Shown here one piece after another: positions 17,497 to 29,898 of a stretch of 64,000 nt of DNA (its first letter is position 1; every line of letters starts with the position of its first letter). Where the stretch lies: positions 1 to 64,000 of the forward strand of contig JANTUC010000014.1 in assembly GCA_026873275.1 (NCBI GenBank), read 5' to 3'. Under the pieces are notes generated by a model, which did not search any database, was not told where the DNA came from, and saw only the letters and a list, made by a program, of their open reading frames with translations. This DNA is from Pseudopithomyces maydicus (Eukaryota > Ascomycota > Dothideomycetes > Pleosporales > Didymosphaeriaceae). The translations under genes were made by a program, and so were the position numbers.

Positions 17497-17664
17497 TATA
17501 AAAAGGATATCCTTTTAGTATTTAAAACTACTTATACTCTATTTAAGCGCTAGCGCCACGCTAGTATAGTATATAAAAAAGGAAACTAGAGGGGATAGGG
17601 ACTTAAATAGAAATTAATTTTATTATTTATTAGAGACCTGCTTGCTGTTATACCTATTCTAATA
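17497..17664 (+). repeat. Element A 3' LTR (168 bp)
   Basis: Pairs with 3113-3280. It is preceded by a purine-rich AAAGGGAGGGAATAG, the likely polypurine tract, and followed by target duplication ATTAT (17665-17669). Confidence 0.9.
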
Positions 17665-17830
17665 ATTATAATTAAAAGAAAAGCTATACTAACTACCTAA
17701 AAAATAAAAATAATAATAATTATTATAACTGCTACTTTAGTAACCTCTTAACTAAAAGCTTTATTAAACTTAACTAAGAAGACTTATAATTATATTTATT
17801 AAAAATTAACTAAGCTAGTAATTAAGAAGC
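17665..17830 (+). other. Fragment of element C gag between A and B
   Basis: This 166-bp piece (including target duplications ATTAT and GAAGC) joins the gag-like + strand reading left of A to that right of B. It therefore belongs to host element C. Confidence 0.6.
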
Positions 17831-17998
17831 TATTAAAATAGGTATAGTAGTAAGTAGGTCTCTAATAAATAATAAAATTAATTTCTATTTAAACCTTTAT
17901 TCCCTTTAATTTCCTTTTTTATATACTATGCTAGTGCGGCACTAGCGCTTAAATAAAATATAAGTAGCCTTAGATACTAAAAGAGTATCCTTTTTATA
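17831..17998 (-). repeat. Element B 3' LTR (168 bp)
   Basis: Inverted copy of 17497-17664 with RIP-type differences. The two 3' LTRs face each other across 166 bp of element C. Confidence 0.9.
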
Positions 17999-19899
17999 AT
18001 TATTTTCTTCTTTTATATGGACGTCTCGGCTATAGAGGATTAGGTTTATATTATAATACTAAATAGGATAGTTAGGAATACTATTAATATACTTTTATTA
18101 TAAGCTCTTACTGCGGTATATATTAAAATTTTAGTATTATAGGTATATAGTTATATCTTTTTTACTTATAAGTATACCTACTGCGCCGTTACTATACTTA
18201 TATAAATAATTTTATTTATTTTAGACCTTCCTATCTCCTTACCTCTCTTATACTAAAAAAGAGAGATCTTTTATTTCTTTCTATAATACTAACTATCTTC
18301 TACTCTAGTATATACCTATCTCTATATTATTATTATATTAACAGGACTATAGGCTTTTAAGCCTATAATATATTATTTTATATATCCCTATTGCTACGCC
18401 TTTACTTATATTATATATAGACCCTATTTACTTAATAATACATTCTTTATTAAAAACTCCTCTTCTTTTACTATTTTTACTGCTCTAAGTAGATTCTCTA
18501 TAATTTATATACTTATTATAATACTAACAGCGTTACGCGCTATAAGCGCTATTTTAATTTATATAAATATTATAATTTAGTGCCTTAAGAGTTTATTCTT
18601 TAAGTTAATAACCTTCTCTATAGTTATAAACGCCTTATTAGCGTTATAAACCCTACTCCTATTTAAATTAAAGTACTTATAACTACTACTTATAAGTATA
18701 CTTAAAATATTAACTTTTTTATTTAGAAAATTATAAAAAAAGGGCTTTATAAGTGCCTAACTGCTGCGGAGGCGGCGCTATTCTAAATAATTATAATTAA
18801 GTGCCTTACTATAGTAGTTAAGGGTTATCTAGATATTTTAAGGTATTTAATATATAAACTTATTAATTATTACGCCTTCGCACTAATATTATATAATATA
18901 ATTTATTATCTTTTAGCGTGCTTAATATACAGTCCCCTATTCTTATTTTTAAGCTTAAAGAAGAGGATAAGTTAGTTCTTTAAAAAAATAAAAAACTTTA
19001 AGATATTTTTAATAAAGAGAATAAGTTACAGCCTACCCCTAAAGCCTTTATAAACTAAAAATATATATATAGCGCTGCGCTTATCCCTAATACTACTAAG
19101 TCTAATATTATATAGGGTCCCCCTACTATCTTCACTAGTTATATAACTTCTATACGCTATTATAATATTAATTAAGATTTCTAGAATCCTTCTTAGAGAG
19201 GTCCCGCTAAGAATAGAATTTAAATTAAAGTATTTATTAAAAATACTAAGTAGCCTATTCTAGTTACTATATAAACGCCGCTAGTATATTAGCGCCCTAT
19301 TATACTCTTTTTTAGTTTTAAGGCTATCTTTTTAAGTATTAGTATAAATTCTTTTTTTAATAGGCCTCTTATAGCTACTTATAGCGTTATTATTATACTT
19401 TTTTTACGCCCTTATATTCCTTTATTAATATTTAAAGTCCTTAGTATTATTATAGCTCCCACTCCTAATTTTAATTATAATAAGGAGGCGCTTACGCCTC
19501 GCTTATTTTATACTATAACTTTTATTATTAATAAAGATTTAAAGGAAGAGTTTAATAATTTATTATAAATTTTCTTTATTCTAGATCTATATTTTTATAG
19601 TATATTAATATTAGTTACTACCTATCTCTCTATTACTCTCCTTAAAATAGAGTAAAAGAAGCGCAGCTGTCCCCTTAATAGTAGTAGTTTTTAAGGTAAT
19701 ATACTAGTTAAGAAGCCCTATGGCGGCGCTATAAAAATACCCTTTAGTTATAATAGTATTAGTTACTATAATTATAATTATAGTAATTATAGTTAAGAGG
19801 TCTTAATAGCTATTCTATTTTTAATTTAGGCTCTATGCCCTCCCTTTAGTATTTACTCCCTATAAAGTAATATTAGTACGCCCTTATAGCGCGGCTTTA

Positions 19900-22800
19900 G
19901 TTAATTTTAATAATATTAATTATCTTAACTTTCTTTTTTTAATTTTATAAATTATAATATTAATTTCTTATTAATATCTTCCTCTAGAACCTATTAATTA
20001 TATTCCTTATTTTATCCCTTCTATTTTACTAAGTATTAGAGGACGCCCTTTACTTTTCTTTTATTTAATAGTATTTTAATTTTATAGTATTCCTTTATTG
20101 CAATGCTTTTATTAGTCTTTATAGGTTTTAGATTTATAGTTTTTTTACTATCCCTTAATTTATAGGGCTTTAGTAAAGAGGTATAGAATATTAAGTAAAT
20201 TCTAAAGCCTTTAAGTAAAACTAATTTATAAACTTATTTTTCTATTAACTCCTCTATAGAAAAAGGATTAATATATTAAAGGGATAACTTCCTATTTAAA
20301 TAGAGAGCTTTTAGGTTCTTTATAGAGAGTAATACTAGATTCCCCTTTAAGAAGAGTTAAAATTAATAATATTTATTATAGTATTGCTTTTATATTTCTA
20401 AGGTATATTATTAATATAGTTCTATTACTTCCCTATTCTTAGCTAGGGCTTAAAGGCGTACTATTATAGCTAAGACCTTACTAAATACTATTAATTTATA
20501 ATTTAAGCGTAAGTAGAACCTATAATAGGCGAAGAATAGAAATAATCTTATAATTATATTCTTTAAGTTATTATAAGTAAATTCTATAATTAAGAGTAGC
20601 TATAGTTAATTCTATTAGTTTTTATAAATATAAGTACGCAAATACTGCTCTAAAATTTAATTTTATTATTTTATTTATTTATTAGTCTAGGGGTAAAAAG
20701 TAGTACTAAGGCGGTGCTTTACCTTTACTATAAAGTAGAATTCTAATTAAAATATTAATATAAAGATAGGACCCCTATTTAATATAATACCTATAGAAAT
20801 TCTAAAGTACCTTACTATCTCTTTTAAAAATAACTAGGCCATTTAGCTAGCCTCTAAAATTTTAGTAGTAGAAATATATTAGGCCATCTTAGTATATTTA
20901 TCTACTATTATTTAAATAGTATCTACTACCTCTCCTTTATTCTTATTAAAGGGAAGGTTAGTAATAAAGTCTATTATTAGTTTCTACTAGGGCCCCTAGA
21001 GTATTAATAATAATATTAATTTATTTATAGGGCGCTATCTAAGTATCTTTATTTATATATATTACGCATAAATTAATATATTCTTTTATAAAGGTATTTA
21101 GGTTTAGCTAATAGTATAGCCTACTAATAAATTTTAGAGTTTAAACTCTATTAAAGTGCCCCGCTAATAAATTATTATAATAATATTATAGAATCTCTAC
21201 CTTTAATATAGGCTCTTCTAGTATAAAGACTCTATTATTATAATATAGTATACCCTTAGAATCTATTTTTTATAATAATAACTATCTATCCCTATTACGC
21301 TTAATAGGCGCTAAAGTAGTAATATTACACCACTTTTATAATATAAATAGGTTATCCTTTTAGGCCTATTTAATATAGTAGAGTAGGCTTTCCTTTATTA
21401 AAGTATAAACTTTTTAATTTTTTATAGCCTTTTTAGCCTATTACCTAGATAGCCTTTTAAATACTAAAATAGTATTAACTTTAGTTATAGTATCTAGTTT
21501 TTAACTAATTTATAGTATCCTTTTAACGCTATAATATTATAATAGTAATATATTATTAATACTAGTTTCTATAGGGACTGCTAAAAGGCCTTATAGGATA
21601 AATAGTATATCCTATTCTAGTAGTCTCTTTATATTATTATTACCTACTAGTTAATATAACGGCCTATTTATAGGATTTATTTTTCCTATTTTATATTTTA
21701 TTTTAAAGTTATATACTACTAGGAAGGTAGCCTATTCTATTTATCTTTATAATAGAGCTTTTACCCCTATAAATTCTCTTAAATTATTATAGTTAGTAAG
21801 GACTTCTAAGATATATATTAGGCCTTTAATGTAGTGGCGCTAGTGTTATATAGCCTCTATAATAATATATAATTTTAGATTATAGATATAATAGTTCCCT
21901 TCTATAAGAATTAACTTTCTTAATTAAAAGGTAATTAGATGCTAATTACTAGTAAGAAATTTTTATAAGAATACTTTTACTAGGCCTTAAATAGAGGTGT
22001 CTATCTCTAGTTAAAAGGGTAGAGTGGAATCGTAGTATTATAAAAGAGATATAGTTATAAAGGTATTACTAAGCTAGAGCTTTACCCTCTTTATTATATT
22101 TATTTATAAAAAATGCTCCTTTTAGCTCTCCCTTTTAGGCTTCTTTAATATATCTATAAGGGGCTTTATAATTTAGGAGAAGCCTTAGATAAACCTATAA
22201 TAGAAATTAGTAAACCTAATAAAGACTTATATATCTTTAATAGAATAAATTTCTAGTCACTTCTAAACTATTTTAATTCTACTTAGGTCTATTTATACGC
22301 TGTTGTAGCGTATAATAAATTTTAGGAATTTAACTTAGGTAGTGTTAAAAATGCACTTTTTAAATTAATATATAGATAATACTATCGCAGTTATAGTAGG
22401 ACTTTAACTATTTAGTCTTAATAGTCTTTATTATCCTTAGTAAAGATAAGGATATTATCTAAATATATTATATAGAAAATATTAGTATATCCTGCTAAAG
22501 TTTTATTAATATAAGCTTAGAATATAGTAGGGGCGTTAATTAGTCTAAAAGGCATAATAGTATATTTAAAGTGTCTATAGTGTATATAAAATATTATCTT
22601 CCACTTATTACTGCGCCGGATTTAGATTTAGTAATAAATATTTTTTAAATTTAACTTTATAAAGCTCTTTAACTCTAATAGTCTATTTAAAGTCTTACTA
22701 ATAAAGGGTAGAGCTAATTAATTTTTCTTAGTAATTTTATTTAAACTTTTATAGTTTATATATAGCCTAAGGGTTCTATCCTTCTTAAAAATAAATAGAA

Positions 22801-24780
22801 TAGGCACTCTTATAGGGTTAATACTTTCTTAAATTTACTCTATACGCTTTATCTTTACTATATAGACGTAAAGCTCCCCTAATTTTATAACTAATAAGTT
22901 ATATAGTAGGCTAAAAGGTACTATCTTTCCTTTTTCTATTTTTATAGCAGAATTAGCTTCTTAATATAGGTCTATTATTATAATAGCGCTATTATCTACT
23001 AGATTTATAAACTACTCTAGCTATAAAGGGAGACTTCTTTTTATAAATTTTTTAAAACTACTAATTATAACTATTAAGGTAAAGACCTCTAGTTAATCCT
23101 TTATAGTAGATAAGAATATAGGGGTATCCTTAATTTAGTATATAGTAGTATTAATACCCTAGCGCTATATTATTATTATATAGTCTAGAACTATACGCCC
23201 CTGTTAAAGCCCTAATAATTCTACTAAGATAAGGTTAAATATATTTACTACTCTATAGGCTACTATATAAAGATAGCACTCTATTCCCTAAGAATTTATA
23301 ATAGATATAATTATATAGTACACTTATATACTCCTTATAGTTTAGGAGTTAAGTAAATATAACTATATCGCTGCGCCTTTAGGGACTACTACTAGATTTA
23401 ATTAAATTACTAAGTATTTATTAATTATATTTACGTCTGCTGCGGAATCTAGGCAAAGTTAGTATACTATTAATTTACCTACTCTATATTAGATTATCCC
23501 TTATATGTGAAAATTTATTTAGAGTTTCCTTAGTAGTCTAAGTATAGCCTCTAGATTCTACTATTTTTTATTTTTATAGTATTTACTCCTATTACTAGCA
23601 CTACTTAAATAGAGTAATTATATTTTACTTAGTAGTTCTTCTTTTAGTATTCTATCTTTTTATAGTGTTAGTAGGTATCTTTCTAGATATTACTCTAGAT
23701 AGTATAACAGGATAGTAGTAGTATGCCTATAAAATAATTTTAGAATAATAAAGATATGCGGGACAGGGCGTTATTTTAATTAATAGAAGTCTTAGCGCTA
23801 GAGTACTATAAGAGTATAATTAATACTTAACTGCTTTATTAGTTATCCTTTAATATAATTATATATTCTACCAGTTCCCTACGTGTCTAGGGGAAGTTAT
23901 TATAATTTATAATTATAGTTTAAATTTTTAAGCATAATTTACTATAGAGGTATATAATAAGATGCTTTTATTTATAGAAGGGGTTTATTTAATTTTCTAA
24001 TATAACTAGATAAGCTATAAACTTATTTACTAATTATTTTTTCCTTTATATTACCTTTTAGTACTACATTATTATTTATAGCTCTCTATTAATAGGGCTC
24101 TTAATCTAGTCTAATAGGAACGCTATTATCTATTATTAATCTAGTATTTTGCTGGCGTCCTCGCCTTCTCTTTATAATTATAGCTAATATAGGGTGACCT
24201 CTAATAATTATAGGGTAAATATAATATGCTGGTCCTTAATAATAAACGCTTAAGAATTTAAGCGGAATGTAATTTTTAATCTTATTTTAAAGTTATTAAA
24301 CTCTCTAATACTCTACCCTTTAAAGGTAAAAATAGATTTAATCTTTAGTCCCCGCTAAGGGTGCACTAAAATTATATTACTTAGGTATTACCGCTAGGTA
24401 ATCTATTTATCCTCTATTATAGTAGTGTTAATGACAGTATTAATTACTAAAAATTTATTTTAAATTCCTTATAGGCTCTTTATTGCTATTTATTATTTAT
24501 ATCCTTTAATTTCTACTTTAAGTCTCTATATTTCCTCTAATACTACTAATTTATTACGCTGTTATTTAAGTATCGCTAGTCTTACTATAGTAGAGTCTAG
24601 TTCTTCTTTATCTAAATCTCTTTATATTAAAGAATACGGGTTATCCTCTATTACTAAAAAGGTTAAGGATAATAATATATCTCCTTCCCCTTATAGGTCT
24701 AATATGGCGGTAACGCTTTAAAGTTATATTTTAGAAACTACTAAGCCGCTATTCTACGAGGTAGAAAGAGAAATTAAAAT
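19900..24780 (-). pseudogene. Element B gag-pol (RIP-broken)
   Basis: Minus-strand counterpart of A's gag-pol. The conserved RT approach is complementary to 22,740-22,800 and the chromodomain to about 19,940-20,060. It is full of TAA/TAG stops and not translatable. Confidence 0.75.
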
Positions 24781-24948
24781 TATTAAAATAAATATAATAG
24801 CAAGCAGGTCTCTAATAAATAATAAAATTAATTTCTATTTAAGTCCCTATCCCCTCTAGCTTCCTTTTCTGTATGCCACGCTAGCGTAGCGCTAGCGCTT
24901 AGATAGGGTATAAGTGGCCTTAAACACTAGGAGGGTATCCTCCTTACA
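24781..24948 (-). repeat. Element B 5' LTR (168 bp)
   Basis: The best preserved of the four LTR copies, retaining CpG-containing blocks and a complete terminus ending CTTACA on the + strand, beside duplication GAAGC. Confidence 0.9.
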
Positions 24949-24953
24949 GAAGC

Positions 24954-27900
24954 TATACTTTAATTATAGTAAATTTAACTACTAGGCTATTAATTTATAA
25001 GTTAATTATTATAATAATAGCCTAATTCTATCACGGATAATAGAGTGCCTTTACTATATTTTTATTTTAGCCTATAATAAAGCTATAGATAACTCTAAAA
25101 TACTATATATTTTATTTAAATATATTAACCCTAAGCCAACTATCTAAGAAGCTTTACTAGTAAAAAAGAAATTTTTTAAATAAAAGAACTATAAAAGTAT
25201 TTATTAGAATTTTTATTAGCTTTTAAGTAAAAGCGCACCCAAAAGCTAGTAAAGCGTAATATAAATAATATTTTTTAAAAATTAAGGTAATATATTAAAG
25301 AATTAAAAATAGAAATTAGCTTTAATACTACTTATCTTTACTAAATATCTATAGCCACTATTTTAAATAAACTAAACTTTAGTACTTTATAACTATAATT
25401 TTACTATTTTATTAAACTAGACACTCTTTAAAAATAAGTATATATATATTAGCTTATAAATACTAACGCTAGTACTAGCTTTATTAGTAACTAGTATATA
25501 TAATAATACTAGCTATAATAATTTTAAGTAAAAAGATTAATAAGCTTAGCGCTTATAGATAGAAAAGTTATTAAAAAATTTAAGAAAGTAGTTAACCTTA
25601 TAATATAATATAACACCTATTTATACTATATAGTCTATTTTATTATTAATGTAGGGGTGTTTAATATTATACTAAATATAAACTAGTTATAGTTATATAA
25701 TCTAGTGCTAAGACTATAAGATTAATTTATAATATTTAACTTATCCTACTACCTAATTAATTACTTATAATATAGTAAGGCTAAAACTATCTACTATAAA
25801 GGTGCCTTTAATAATAAGAAATAGCTTTCGCCTACTATAATTAAAAAGATTAAGCTTATCTTAAATATAGCAGTATATTTAATAGTAATATATTACTTAA
25901 AGAATTATATTTAGTTATAGTCTTAGAACTAAGAGTGTCTAGCGTAGAATAGCTCCCCTAGTAGTAATTATAATAAATAAGCCTTTACTTTCTATATAAA
26001 TCTTACTACTATTAGTTAAATAGATTATAATAAATACTTAGATAAAATAACTCAGCCACCTCGCTTAATAAAAGAAATTTTATTTAAACTACTAAGTATA
26101 TACTATAAAATAGTATATATATTTAGTCTCTTTAAAGTAAACTAGCTGCCTCCTTAGCGCAAAGAAGTAAATTATTTTATTAATTTAATTAATTATAAGC
26201 TACCGCGGCCACACATATATAAATTATTATAATTAGAGACTCTGATAATAAAGAAATATATTAATAAAATAATAGCTAAAGAGTTTATTTAGTTTAATTA
26301 ATTACTGTTTACAACTCTTATGCTAGTAATATATAAACCTAAAAAGGGACTTTAAATATATATTAATTATTACGCCCTTAATACTATAACTAAAAAGAAT
26401 TAAATAGCGCTACCTTCTATTAAGAAAACCTTAGGGCGTATAAACTAAATCTATATTATAATAGTCCTAGATATTATTGCAGCCTTTAATATAGTATATA
26501 TAAAAAAAGATAATAAAGAGAAAATAGTTTTTCTATTATAATATAGGCTCTATAAATATATAATTATACTATTTAGTCTCTATAATGCACTAAGAACCTT
26601 CTAGAATTTTATTAATAATTTACTCTGCGATTATCTTAATAACTTTTATATAGTATACTTAGATAATATTCTAATCTATAATAATAATAAAAATAAACAC
26701 TTTAAATATATCCTATAAGTACTCCGCCAATTAGACTAAGCCAATATATTTATAAATATTAATAAATACCGGTTCCATACATAGAAGGTTAAATACCTAA
26801 GTTTAATATTAACTACCTTAGGTATTAAAATAAATTTTAAAAAAGTATCTATAGTTCTAGCCTAGCAGCTACTAAGATACTTAAAAGATATTTAAGCCTT
26901 TTTTAGGTTTATAAACTTCTATTACTAATTTATAAAAGGCTTTAGTAGTATCTATAAGTCTCTTATAGCCCTTACTTAAAAAAATATACTTAAGGGCTCT
27001 TTTTTTATTACCACCTAATTATTATTAGGATAAATATTTATGGCGCTTAAAAAGGCTTTTACTAGTATATTTATACTCTACTATTTTAACCTAAATAAAG
27101 AAACTTAGCTAGAAATTAATATATTTAACTTTATAGTAATAGCTATCCTTTTATAAAAGGATAAAAAAGGTATTCTTTACCTAATAACCTTTTTATTATA
27201 TAAGATAACGCCTATAGAATATAATTATAAGATATATAATAAAGAGTTTTTAGTAATTATATAAGCTTTTAAGGAATAGTGTACTAAGCTAGCTAAGACC
27301 TTAACCCTAATAGAAATTCTTTTAGACTACTAAGTATTATAATACTTTATAATTAATAAAAGGTTAAATTACTAATAAGCTTAATAAGTAGAATTTTTAG
27401 CTAAGTTTAACTTTAAGATTTAATACTAATTTAAATAATAAGGAATTAAGTTAAATATACTTACTTAATAGTCTAGTAATTTACCTAAAAATAATAAAGA
27501 CACCTAATAAAAATATTAAATATAAGTTATTTTTTAATCTAAGCTCTTTAAGCAGGAGGGTAGTTACTATACTATATTATTAATATATATTCTTACTTAA
27601 ACAGTTAAATATATACCTATTATACTAGTAGAAGAGCTATATATATATATAGTATTTATACCTTAGAAAGCTATTACGCTAAATAATATTAAATTTAGGG
27701 ATAATATACTTTAAGATATTTATATTAGTATACTTAAAGACTCTATTTATTAAGTAATTTAAACAGCACTCTATTAAAATACCTAATAATTACTTATAAA
27801 ACTTATTAAATAGGGCTTCTAATTAAAAATCTCTAACTATATTATATAGAATAACCTATTATTAATTTAAAACTATATCTATATCTCTAATAATAAAAGA

Positions 27901-28400
27901 CTACGCACTAGGGTCCTAAGTAAGTATTATAATATAACTATTTTTAAATACTTAGGGCGTAAGTATATATATTTATAAATTATATAATATTACTATTAGC
28001 CCTAGCTAACGGCAAACGTTATATACTATATAAAAATCTATTTAATATATAGGAAGAGTAAAGTTAATTATAAATAAAAATATAACCTTCTTTATCTACT
28101 TCTAGTATCTAATTACTATTAGTAATATATCTTTATAAATTTTATTATAAATCTTCTACCCAGCACTATCTAAGAACGTATATATTAAAATATTTTAGTA
28201 ATAGTTAACTAATTAAGTAAGAAGAAGAAATTTATTATTATAAATAAAATAAACATCTCTACTATTATAAATACCTTTATCTAGTAAATTTAGAGAGAAG
28301 AAGAATATCCTATAAAAATTATTAATAATTAGGGAAAGTAATTTACTTTATATTTTTAAAAGGAGTTATATACTAAGCTAAATTATAAGTTTAAACTCTC
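24954..28400 (+). pseudogene. Element C gag end and pol (RIP-broken)
   Basis: Read through stops, the + strand shows the end of gag, protease-like sequence (~25,500-25,800), RT with DYRALN-like and YLDNILIYN boxes (26,300-26,690), RNase H (~27,060-27,300; an ITPIEYNY.IYNKE remnant) and integrase-like sequence to ~28,300. Order and motifs are Ty3/gypsy. It belongs to a different family from A/B, as the RT blocks and LTRs do not match. Confidence 0.7.
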
Positions 28401-29773
28401 TATTATATATTACTTTAAAACTAATAGCTAGACAGAGAACGCTAACACTTAATTAAAGTAATATTTATAATTTTATATTAACTACTAGTAGAATAACTAA
28501 ATAATATATTTATTTATTATAAAGTTTATCGCTAACTTAACCCTAAATAATTTAACTAAAGTATTACCTTTTATAGCTACTAAAGGCTATTAACTGCGTA
28601 ACAGCACTAGTAATTAAGTTATAAAGAAAATTATAATTACTCCTATTATAAAAACCCGCCTCTCTACCCCAGCTAAACTAGACTATAAATAAATATAATA
28701 ACTTATTTAAATTATTATCTAACTATAGGTCTTCCTGCGTAATAATTTAGCCTAGACCTAAAAAAGTAAGTTAAATATATAAATAAGTACCGCGCGCCTA
28801 CGCCCTATATATATATTAATAATTAAGTTATACTAGACACTTAAAACTTAGTTACTAAATACCTTAATTACTTACTAGACTTTAAAAATAAAGAATCCTT
28901 CTAAGTTATGTATATAATTAGTAATATAGCTTTTAAATTAGACTTATCTTAAAAAATAAATTAATTATATAATATCTTTCACATTTAGCTACTATATAAA
29001 TATAATAATAAATCTTTAGAAGGATAGGCACAGAACGCTAATATAATAAAACTTAAAATTAATAAATAATATAATATAAAAAATATTATTATGTATTAGT
29101 ACGCCCACACAGCCGACCCATATAAAATAAATAAATTATTAGAATATAAAGTTAAGTAATTAGACTAAAACAGCCCACTAACTTAAAAGCCTTATTATAA
29201 TTTTATTTATAATATTACTCTATAGCTTATTACAAACTTCTATTAAGCTAATTTAAGGAAACCTCTTATACTAACTAATTTTAATAACCTTATAATATAA
29301 TAGGATATAATTATGGAGGCTATAAATATAATAAATAAAAATATATAGGGAGGTAGAGGAGCGGAGAAAACAATAAATATAAAAGGATATATAATAAATA
29401 TATAAGGCACCCTAAATAAGTAGAATAATAGTAAGCGGCCCTAAGGCTATAAATATAAAATTTAAGTTAATTATAAAATAGTAGTCTATAGAGAAAAAAT
29501 AATTTAGTGTCTTATTATAAGCGCATCCCTATAAGAAGAGGTTATAAATAAGAGATCACGTAATATAAAACCTAAGTTATTATAAAGAGGGTAGCTCACG
29601 TAGAAATAAAATATAAAATTTTATTAAATATTTTTACTAGAACTAAGCGTCTAAAGCCACTCTCTAAAGGGAGAAATAATATTATAGAGTAGATATAGAT
29701 AACTAAGGGATCTTTAACCCTTAATAGATTCTTAGTAATTAAATAATAATTAAATTAAATAGTAATAATACTA
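28400..29773. other. Element C 3' region
   Basis: RIP-degraded sequence between pol remnants and the recognisable end of the 3' LTR. A purine-rich GGGAGGTAGAGGAGCGGAG around 29,349-29,367 may mark the polypurine tract, so the 3' LTR could start shortly after it. No gene is seen. Confidence 0.35.
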
Positions 29774-29898
29774 GCGTATTTTAGCACTACCTTAAATTCT
29801 TAAAAATAGTCCTTAATAGCTCTCTATTATAACTATCTTATATTTAATCTAGGTAGACCTATTAACCTCCGTAATATCTCTAGAACCCTCACAACTAT
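29774..29898 (+). repeat. Element C 3' LTR (terminal part)
   Basis: Direct repeat of window bases 1-124, differing mainly by C/T and G/A. Upstream extent unknown. Confidence 0.6.

Larger units (their letters stand above)
3113..17664 (+). mobile_element. Element A: RIP-degraded Ty3/gypsy chromovirus, carries insertions D and E
   Basis: Both ends carry 168-bp LTRs (3113-3280, 17497-17664) flanked by the direct repeat ATTAT (3108-3112 and 17665-17669). Without the two insertions and their target duplications it is 7,117 bp, matching B (7,118 bp). Through RIP stops the + strand shows gag (~3,400-4,700), the start of RT (to 5,283, continuing 5,911-6,019 and from 12,833), an RT catalytic box read as YLDN, RNase H (~13,560-13,900), integrase (~14,330-15,150) and a chromodomain (~15,440-15,570). 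About 1.9 kb between chromodomain and 3' LTR is not gag/pol. Nothing is intact, so it cannot move by itself. Confidence 0.9.
17831..24948 (-). mobile_element. Element B: RIP-degraded Ty3/gypsy chromovirus, second copy of A family
   Basis: 168-bp LTRs lie at 17831-17998 and 24781-24948, with a perfect GAAGC duplication (17826-17830 and 24949-24953). Length is 7,118 bp. It is the inverted counterpart of A at every checked landmark: the RT motif encoded near 22,790, the chromodomain near 20,040, and the LTR core. It lacks the D and E insertions, so it gives the uninterrupted map of the family. The right LTR is the least mutated and preserves the TG..CA terminus (TGTAAGG on the minus strand). No intact ORF remains. 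Confidence 0.9.
1..29898 (+). mobile_element. Element C: RIP-degraded Ty3/gypsy retrotransposon, interrupted by A and B
   Basis: The first ~124 bases recur in direct orientation at 29,774-29,898 with mostly C/T and G/A differences, as expected for a 5' LTR (left part outside the window) and a 3' LTR. Between them, + strand gag-like sequence (~2,500-3,107, resuming 17,670-17,825 and from 24,954) and pol-like sequence (25,500-28,300) read in one order once A (3,108-17,669) and B (17,826-24,953) are removed. Without insertions the internal part is ~8 kb. The exact LTR start and target duplication cannot be fixed. The 125-2,400 stretch is unassigned and could be leader, gag N-terminus or a further insertion. 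Confidence 0.65.

Noticed and set aside
18017..18780. Possible antisense gene in element B starting just after its LTR, by analogy with element E
   Set aside because: The frame is broken by many stops, shows no six-cysteine spacing, and the opposite strand reads at least as well.
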